Shown: positions 56,857 through 64,000 of the stretch, piece by piece
Layout: each line of letters opens with the position of its first letter
How positions within the stretch are numbered: position 1 is the stretch's first letter
Assembly (NCBI GenBank): GCA_014871385.1
Contig: CM026424.1
Span: 9,153,566-9,217,565 of the forward strand
Direction: 5' to 3'
DNA: 64,000 bases
DNA from: Ceratodon purpureus
Lineage: Eukaryota > Streptophyta > Bryopsida > Pseudoditrichales > Ditrichaceae
Translations under genes and position numbers: made by a program
The notes under the pieces: generated by a model
The model's database searches: none
The model's input: the letters and a program-made list of their open reading frames with translations, nothing else
Told to the model about the DNA's origin: nothing

Positions 56857-58232
56857 GACGCCATATCCTTGCACCTATCGAGCACCGGGTAAAGCTCTTG
56901 AACGGTGAGCGTCTTCGGTGGATCATCCTCCGATCGTAATAAAAAACTACCAATCAGGTCCTTGCTGGCCTCTAGTACAACGGCGCTCTTCGTAGCCTTG
57001 GGCGTGTTCTCGATCTGATTTTCTATCAAACTACTTATCTCGACCTTAATGTCACGGTAGTCTCCCACCTTGACAGGGTGGGTGTGGGATCCTACGTGGA
57101 TGCACGCCCGTGTCCTATTGCCCTTGCCCGAAACATAAAATATCCTTGCTCTACAAGTGGCAACGCATACGGGAGGTTCCTTACATACCTTGCAGACCAA
57201 AGTGGATTCCTTCGGAGCCTCTTCACCCACAACAAACGCCTGCAACGTGCATCCATCGAATTCGGTCTCATTCACGTCGAAGATGCGATGGTCGCGCTCA
57301 AGGTACCCGCAGTCCTTGTTCTCGCACCGCAAATGGCCCGCACATGAAGACGACCGGAAAGAGAGGCCCATATTGTTGGAGATGTTGGTGGTGATCGTCT
57401 TCGTCCACACGTGCCCATCGTACCTCTTATCCATGCCCTGCATGGACTTGGCGGCTGATCGTGAGGCAGAGGATCCCACAGGTGGCAGTTCAAAGATGAC
57501 GTCGCCGTTGAACTCCGCCGGCAGATACTCCACTCTCTCATGTCGGATGGAGTCGTAGTCTAACTTCTTCAGGAGGTTCTTCTTACCCGGCCGCGCAGTA
57601 AGCTTCTTCAACAGCGATACAATACTGACGGACTCGTCCAAAGAAGGGGGCATTGCCATGAGATCCGAAGCGCGAGTGTCCACAGCCGCCTCGGGACGGA
57701 CAGGTTCTCTGGCGGGTAAATCTCCGGATGACTTTCGAGTCCGCGGGCTCCCGTCATTGTCAGAGGAGAGATTGATAACCGGGGTATCTAATCCCGGCTC
57801 AACTTTTACTTTGGCAAGGAGAGGCGTCGTTGAGCCAGAGTCGGTCTTCAACTTCACGTCCACCGCTCCTGGTGTCTGGATGGTGCAAGTAGAGGACCGT
57901 CTGGGGGTCAGGATCTCGGTGGACGCAGCCATCTGGGAATCCGTGAGACCGTAGACTCTAAACCTACCAGGCGTGAGCCTCCACATCTTACAATCCCTCT
58001 CGTCCACAAATGAGACCTGGCCTAGTGTATGTGTGATCTCTCCAGTGAGCTCATCACAGATCTCCTCCTCAACGCTAATGGAGTCCTCTTGATACTGGAA
58101 CCTAAGACTAAGACGCTGACATGACACAAGAGCGTACCCATCATCATCTACCCGAAACGTAAGCGGAATTCCAACGCCATGTGCGTAAAGAAAAACGGAA
58201 CCTTGGAACTGAGCCGGGACAGGTAGCGCCAT
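56852..58232 (-). CDS. MULE transposase/SWIM protein, 5' part (residues 1-460)
   Basis: Starts at ATG 58232 (MALPVPAQ), 80 nt below a TATA box. It is open until the Ty3 insertion, which adds 12 codons of LTR sequence before a stop. Across the insertion the frame resumes in register at 43949. Visible features are an N-terminal beta-rich region (1-100), a disordered segment with a sumoylation-like VKVEPG and a SUMO-interaction-like PVINLSSDND (about 140-160), then two Cys/His clusters (C297, H300, C303, C308; C347, C350, C356, C360) that look like zinc-binding DNA contact modules. This N-terminal region is absent from the decayed copy at 16960. A truncated protein of this part might still be made. 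Confidence 0.85.
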
Positions 58233-58310
58233 GGCGTAGACAGATCAGAAAGAGCGACACAATCGACGAAGTGCAGAATTGAGAGGGTTGTTGCAGCATT
58301 TTCCACTGCA

Positions 58311-58317
58311 TTTATAC
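58311..58317 (-). promoter_or_regulatory. TATA box of the MULE/SWIM gene
   Basis: GTATAAA on the minus strand about 80 nt upstream of the ATG at 58232. A start site near 58283 would give a leader of about 50 nt. Confidence 0.5.
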
Positions 58318-58749
58318 GTTTGTATTTGCTAATCTCAACTTGTCATAACAGAGACGAATGTTGAAGAGAGGATGAACACCTGACGGACTAAAAGGGGATG
58401 ATGACAGGGTTTAGGGGCCCCCTATGTTTACTTGAAAGGACGATCATGCGACAAATCACCAGCCACTAGAAGGCTCTATAATAAGGACCAGCCGTCTCTT
58501 GATTGCCACTGAATATAATTAGGGCTGGTACACCGTGTCAGAATAAATTCCCTGACAAGGGAAAAAGGGGAGGGATCTGAGCCGCCAATTCTAGGAATTT
58601 TGAGTTAAGGAAATCTTTATATGGAAGGGCGCCAAAACAGTTAGCAGCGTCAAAAATAACAGTACTCATCCTGACGAGAGATATATTAAAGCAATGAGTG
58701 GCATTCTCCGGGATGTTTAGTGTGGCGAGAGAGCAGGATAGTGTCATAG

Positions 58750-59077
58750 ATGCATGTCGATGATTCAACTGAAGTGGTCGCCACTCCTGTGAGAGAGAGA
58801 AAGAGAAAGAGGAAGGGGAGAGACAAGCTGTTCTCAAACTCGAGGCAGCTGACAGCTTCGAGGATGAGACAGGCTGAGGAACGGAGGCGACGTGTTGAGG
58901 GGTTTGGCGGGACCGTGAAGGCATTGAGTAAGGACTTCGCAAAACTTCCAGTCATAGCAGTACCTCGAGTAGCAAAGGGGGGCGGGTTGTGTGAGACATC
59001 GCCATCGCAGTGTGTGACGCCGCTCCAGCAATCAATTCCCCTCACCATACCTGAGTGCTTAGAGGTACGTGTGTTAA
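58750..59077 (+). CDS. Possible small gene or alternative upstream exon
   Basis: An ATG-started frame (MHVDDSTEV) encodes a basic region with a nuclear-localisation-like RERKRKRKGRDK and the sequence VEGFGGTVKALSKDFAKL. It reaches a good GTACGTG donor after IPECLE. It lies between the divergent MULE/SWIM and ParB-like genes and could be a first exon of the latter from a distal promoter. No matching acceptor could be chosen, and no domain is recognised. Confidence 0.3.
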
Positions 59078-59121
59078 TTGTAGACATCATTAGTTTGTGC
59101 GCCCTTGCTCTTGAGGCCAAG

Positions 59122-59127
59122 TATAAG
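59122..59127 (+). promoter_or_regulatory. Possible TATA box of the ParB-like gene
   Basis: TATAAG in AAGTATAAGAAG, followed 25-35 nt later by CTCAGTCTCT. It would give a leader of about 165 nt before ATG 59316. Confidence 0.4.
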
Positions 59128-59271
59128 AAGGGGGAGAAGCTCCATGCTCAGTCTCTCTGTGCCCCCTCGTGGTGTTCTTAGCTCGCAGCCTTGCTGTGCC
59201 TGGCTTACACTGCGTTGCGGTTTTTGTGTGTGTGAGTGTAGTGCAGGCAGGGTTCGGTTTAGGGTGCCATA

Positions 59272-59281
59272 ATTAGGGTTT
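59272..59281 (+). promoter_or_regulatory. Telo-box-like motif in the leader
   Basis: ATTAGGGTTT, the complement of AAACCCTAAT, 35 nt upstream of the ATG at 59316. Telo boxes are frequent near start sites of plant genes expressed in dividing cells. A single 10-bp match is weak evidence. Confidence 0.4.
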
Positions 59282-59315
59282 GTAGGGTGCGGGTCGGTCT
59301 ACATAGTTTGTCGCC

Positions 59316-62300
59316 ATGTTTAACCCTAAGTATGGAGGGAAGTTGAAGAAGAGTAGGTCTAAGAAGGGCCATGGGGAGGAGAGGTCGTCCGGGACTGAGA
59401 AGTCACCGGGAAGTGAGAAGAAGGGTACAAAGAAGAGGGCTGGAGATGAGAGGTCATCAGAAAGTGAGAGGAAAAGTAAGAAGCGGCCAAGTAGGGAGGA
59501 GCGTCCAGAAAAGCACAAGAAGTCTAAGAAGGTTAGAATTGCGGAGTCCGCTGTCCAGCGAGAGCAGGTAAGATAGTACTCCCAGAAGTAAGGGCGGGAA
59601 AGGGTATTAGGGCATCGTCAGAGCGTCCAGTTCCACTGTATGTATCTAGGGTTTTAGAAAGGGTTCAACTCAGCTGACTACTTAGGTTGCGACACATTGT
59701 TGCAGGAAGAAGGAGAGGAGGAGGCGCAGGAGACGGCTGTGGAGGAGACGCAGGGGACAGCTGTGGAGGAGACGCAGAAGGCGGCCGTAGAAGAGACGGC
59801 GTTCGTGGCTGCTGGGCACAGGCAAGGAGGGGAGGGGCAGGACGAGAGCATGGACCTGCAGGCGACAGAGCAGTCTGGACGGGAGGAACTGGCAGGCGAT
59901 GTCAACAAGGAGACGGCGATGGCCGAGGGCCAGAACGATGGTGCGGAGCATACAATGGAGAGTACACCTTCACCGAAGAGGGCGAAGACAGCCGAGGTGG
60001 AGGCGGAAGAGAAAGATCCCTTGATGGATGAAGTAGAGGAAGAGGGGGACGATGCAGAGACGCCGCCGGCTAAGCTGACATGGCCACGGGTAAAGAAGGG
60101 GGAGGAATTGCCGGAGAACCCTCTAGGAAAGGACGAGGGTGTGACACCAGCGGAGATAGAGGCTCGGATGATCAAGGAGTTCGAGAACGATACCTTTGTT
60201 GCAGTCAACCGGAGTCGGAAACAGCCGATAGAGAAGTTCTCGAGGTTGAGAATTCCTTTATGCCGCATGGTTAGTATGCCCGAAGTCAGGCCAGTGCTGG
60301 AGTCTGAGGTCTTACGGTTGCAGAGCGAGTTCCGGTCCGGGTACAGAGTAGGGTCAGCAGTGTTCTATGTGGCTCTGACCGATTCGAATCAGAGGGAGAA
60401 GCTTGTTACAGATGAAATCAGACGGGAATGGAGTTCGGAATGGGATCAGTTGGATAATGAATTCGACCATGAATTGAATTCTGACCCGGATTTGAAGCCA
60501 CTTCAAGGAAAGATGTTTTTCATTTACGATGGCAATCACCGCTACACGGCCTGGAAGCGCTACATCGATGAAGCGAAGATGGGAAACATGGAGTGGCATC
60601 GCCTTCACGGAATGCCTGATTGCTTGGTCCTTGAGATCCCTAAGATTCTTTACCCAAGTATTCTCAGGGCCATGCATTCAGTAAACAAGTAAGTACCATT
60701 CCGAGGCTAGATCTTTAAGTTTTTACTCCATGCTTGGTCGTCGATTTCATTGGATTAAGTTCGTGATATCTAATATCATACCACCTGACAGGTCAAATGA
60801 GCAGGCGCATGTGAGGACAAATGTCTTGCACCAGATCGAGATGGTGCACAAGTATGGGCTGCTACCCATAACGTATTTTGAGAATATCCTCAGCAAGGAA
60901 GAGTACCTGAAGGAGAAGGCAAAGACGACCAATACTTGGTATCCATTGTCTTCAGAGACAATGGTGAACCACCTCTTCTCGGTAAATCCCTTAAATGTTT
61001 TTACTCCTGCCTGTTTTATAGATTGTGTCGAAATAATTAAAAAAACTAACTTTCTTGGTTTAATGCGGCAGGAAGAGATAGCAGGTGCAGGCGAGGAAGC
61101 GTGCAATCACTACAAGCAGACGACGCCGCTGAACAAGCAAACAGGGGAGCGTTTACGTGAGGTTATATTCAATCAGATTCTGAAGAAAAAAGAAGCCCTG
61201 AACAAGCTTTTTAGCAAGCTCCAAGCCGTTGCAAATCCTAAGAACGGGAAGGGCTTTATTGAAGAGGTATGTAGATTCTAGACTTTTTTTACTTAATGAG
61301 TTTGTTTTTCCTTATTGAGGCCCGGTTGAGGCCCTGGCTTAGGTCAGGTTTGGCAACGGGAAGCCCCTCCCAGCCTCATGGGCGCGGTCGGGAAACCGGC
61401 CCCAAGGGGCCTTATTGGGCCCCTCTCAGCCCAAGAGGGGCCCGATAAGGCCCCTTGGGGCCGGTATCCCGACCGCGCCCATGAGGCTTGCAGGGGTCTC
61501 TCGGCACCGAGAGACCCCTCCCGGCCTCACCAGCGCGGTCAAGATACCGGCCCCAAGGGGCCTTATTGGGCCCCTCTCGGGCGGAGAGGGGCCCAATAAG
61601 GCCCCTTGGGGCCGGTTCCCCGACCGCGCCCATGAGGCCGGGAGGGGTCTCTCGGTGCCGAGAGACCCCTCCCGGCCTCATGGGCGCGGTCGAGATACCG
61701 GCCCCAAGGGGCCTTATCGGGCCCCTCTTGGGCTGAGAGGGGCCCAATAAGGCCCCTTGGGGCCGGTTTCCCGACCGCGCCCATGAGGCCCGGAGGGGCT
61801 TCTCGGTGCCGAGAGACCCTTCCCGGCCTCATGGGCGCGGTCGGGTTTTCGGCTCCAAGGGGCCTTTTTGAGCCCCTCTCAGCCACTGAGAGGCCTCTTT
61901 AGGCCCCTTGGAGCCGGAAACCCGACCGCGCCCATGAGGCCCGGAGGGGCTTCTCGGTACCGAGAGACCCTTCCCGGCCTCATGGGCGCGGTCGGGTTTC
62001 CGGCTCCAAGGGGCCTTTTTGAGCTCCTCTCAGCCACTGAGAGGCCTCTTTAGGCCCCTTGGAGCCGGAAACCCGACCGCGCCCATGAGGCCCGGAGGGG
62101 CTTCTCGGTGCCGAGAGACCCTTCCCGGCCTCAAGGGCGCGGTCGGGTTTTCGGCCCGAACGAGCCTTAACGGGCCCCTTAGAGCCCAAAGGGGGGCTGA
62201 AAGAGCCCACCAGGCAGATAAAGAACCCATTTATAGGGTTCTTTATGCGTGATGGGCCATTTCGTCCCCTTTTACAATAAAAGGGACCCAGATTCTGCCC

Positions 62301-64000
62301 CTTTGGGCCAGAAACCCGACCGCTCCACTGAGGCCCGGAAGGGGCTCTCGGTGCCGAGAAGCCCTTACGGGCCTCGAAGGCGCGGTCGGGTTTCCGGCCC
62401 AAAGGGGCAGAATATGTCGCTAGGTACCAAATCCCGACCGCGCCTTCGAGGCTGGGAAGGGTCTCTCGGTACCGAGAGCCCCTTTCGGGCCTCGAAGGCG
62501 CGGTCGGGTTTCTAGACACTTAGTCAATTTTGGGTGTTATATTGCTTCTTGATTGTTGCTTTACGAATTAGAAGTTTAGGTATGATGTGTTTAAATTTCA
62601 GATGATGACCAGTAGAACGTTACTGTCCAAGTTATTTTGACCCTCTAGGGGAGCTGCAAAGACAGGTGGCTCGTCATGTTCGGCATTGATAAGCCATTTG
62701 AATTTGCAGATCTCCTGGAAGGATCGATTGTTTTGGTCAATGACGTTATTTAACGCCTCCAGGATGTGGTGTAGCTGCAATGGTGGAATGGCCTGATGAG
62801 CGTTTGTTATGGCATGACTTTGTTTCTTACGTTGTTTGGGTTTACGTCCTTTCAGATTCGGAACCATTACAACCATCGCCCTAATCAGAAGTGCGAGATG
62901 GGGCTAGACAAACTGCAGCTGATTGCGACCACCAACGTCAAGGGGATGTATAAAGTGCGTTGGCTGAAGATGTGGAACGGCTCTGATAATACCAGGGCTG
63001 CAAACAGTTTTCCGAGGACTTCGTGCAGTGAGTCTCAACTTCATGCTTGGCTGCACAAAGCATGCTTCTATGCGCTGCTGGAGGACGAGATCACGGAGAA
63101 GATTGAGCCTATCCTGCTTGAATATCCGCTTCCTGACTGGACTAAGGAAGTCAAGTCCTGGCAAGTGTACCTGAACTACTGGAAGAAGAAGGTGTGGCAA
63201 AAAGCATTTCCAACTGTCTTTGCCGGGAAACATGCATTCCAGCGGAACGACACTTGGAACCAGGTGCCTAAGGGCAATCTCATCGTCAGCCGGTTTATCT
63301 ATAGGTGAGTATCAAAACCTTGGTATGCTCTTGTTTAGTTTTGTCTTTGCGCAGATGAAGAAATCTGACCCAATTCCCTCTGTTTTATAGGTACTACAGG
63401 AGGGAGTTGATGCCAAAGAAGGCGATCACGGAAGAACCAGATTGGATGGATACCCAAACTGAGCCTGGCCATGACTCGTTCATTTTCACGGAGTATCAGA
63501 AGATCACTTATCCGTCAGCGCATCTGAAGGAATGCGGTTGGTACATCGAGTGTGCGAAGACTTTCTGCCCCGCCGAGGAGGAAGATCTGAAGAGACGACT
63601 AGGTGCCATCAACGCCACTCCGGAGGAAGTACCGGACGTCGAAGAGGCTGCACCGGAGGACCCGAAAGTTGGTCAGAGGAGAAAGAAAGCGCAGGCGCAG
63701 CTAGGAAGACGCGTAGCGCAGAGGACCACTGCCTCACAAGACGGTGGCACTGGTTCAGTTGCAGGGTCACCTGTTGATAACCGAAAAGGACAACGGTCCC
63801 CTAAATCTCCCAAGTCCCGACGTAGACTGGATGGACCTTCGCCATCAGGGAACTCCTCTGGGACAGATTTTACTCTGTCTCAGCCTGAGTTTCGACTGGT
63901 TGACGAACCGAAGGAGGTGGAGCACGATACTTTCGATTTGATCATGAATGGTATGATCAATAAGTCGATGTTCGATGCGGTGTACAAGTTCGCAAGCCAG
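59316..64000 (+). CDS. Multi-exon protein with ParB/sulfiredoxin-like DGNHR motif (runs off the window)
   Basis: Exons: 59316-59567, 59706-60688, 60792-60981, 61072-61266, 62856-63304 and 63391 to beyond 64000. All joins are GT-AG and in phase, giving 893 open codons so far. Residues 1-84 are Lys/Ser/Glu-rich, followed by a Glu/Ala-rich imperfect repeat (EETQ.TAVEETQ) and an acidic linker with nuclear-type KRAKT. From about residue 250 the sequence is globular: LPENPLGKDEGVTPAEIEARMI, then FFIYDGNHRYTAWKRYIDEA with D359-R363, followed by LVLEIPK. The strand-D-G-x-H-R-helix pattern is that of ParB/sulfiredoxin-fold nucleotide-binding proteins. The C-terminal part has many Trp and Lys residues and a Ser/Lys-rich tail. 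Transposon or host origin is unknown. It is divergent from the MULE/SWIM gene 1.1 kb away. Intron 5 carries a palindromic array. Confidence 0.75.
61355..62513. repeat. GC-rich array of nested palindromes, period about 151 bp
   Basis: About seven units. Each has a long palindrome with arms of about 56 nt (GCCTCATGGGCGCGGTCGG ... GGGGCC | ... GGCCCC ...) and a short palindrome centred on CTCGGTACCGAG or CTCGGTGCCGAG. Short-palindrome centres fall near 61506, 61657, 61807, 61958, 62109, 62353 and 62470. The first five are about 151 bp apart. The array reads almost the same on both strands and lies wholly inside intron 5 of the ParB-like gene. Confidence 0.95.

Noticed and set aside
61412-61750. 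Two overlapping 111-codon ORFs, one on each strand, with nearly the same protein sequence
   Set aside because: They are a direct consequence of the palindromic array being its own reverse complement. They lie in an intron and have no start context or domain.

Overview
The window is nuclear DNA of a land plant. The evidence is a class XI LRR receptor kinase, a DUF1336/EDR2-C protein, spliceosomal GT-AG introns, tRNA-Gly(GCC) sequences without encoded CCA, and a Ty3 (gypsy) element primed by tRNA-Asp, as in Athila/Tat-like plant elements. A non-LTR remnant with an R2-style CCHC plus restriction-like endonuclease tail, and a multi-copy MULE/SWIM family, hint at a non-flowering lineage. That last point is inference; the species cannot be read from the sequence.

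Layout. 1-6.2 kb is AT-rich intergenic DNA with a Pds5-like fragment and a TTAA-flanked non-autonomous element. 7.2-8.2 kb is a GC-rich DUF1336 gene. 11.8-17.0 kb is a large inverted repeat (1,118-bp arms, each with a tRNA-Gly(GCC)-like sequence) around a 2.9-kb loop that holds a decayed tandem repeat and another TTAA-flanked element. It abuts a 5'-truncated, decayed MULE/SWIM pseudogene (16.96-19.26 kb). 21.4-25.8 kb is a six-exon LRR receptor kinase on the minus strand that splices to an open 995-codon frame. 28.2-32.4 kb holds a short-exon LRR gene flanked by repeat-patch scars. 32.4-41.4 kb is intergenic, with short TIR elements (MITEs), AT microsatellites and a decayed LINE.

From 41.6 kb to the end is the most informative part. 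A MULE-transposase/SWIM gene (minus strand, about 1,222 codons when read across the insertion) is split by a 12.9-kb Ty3 element (43955-56851, TSD TAGGC). The element looks very young, with two differences noticed between its 3,516-bp LTRs. It has two unusual properties: each LTR carries a complete 622-codon ORF downstream of its own TATA box, and gag and pol share one frame separated only by UGA-CGG, a classic leaky-stop context. Divergent to the SWIM gene is a multi-exon gene (59316 to beyond the window end) with a DGNHR motif like ParB/sulfiredoxin-fold proteins. Its fifth intron holds a 1.16-kb GC-rich array of nested palindromes that is nearly identical to its own reverse complement.

The recurring theme is mobile DNA: at least four TTAA-flanked elements, at least four short MITEs, one LINE remnant, two MULE/SWIM copies and the young Ty3 element. 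Conventional host genes are DUF1336, the LRR-RLK and the short-exon LRR gene; the ParB-like gene could be either host or element-derived.
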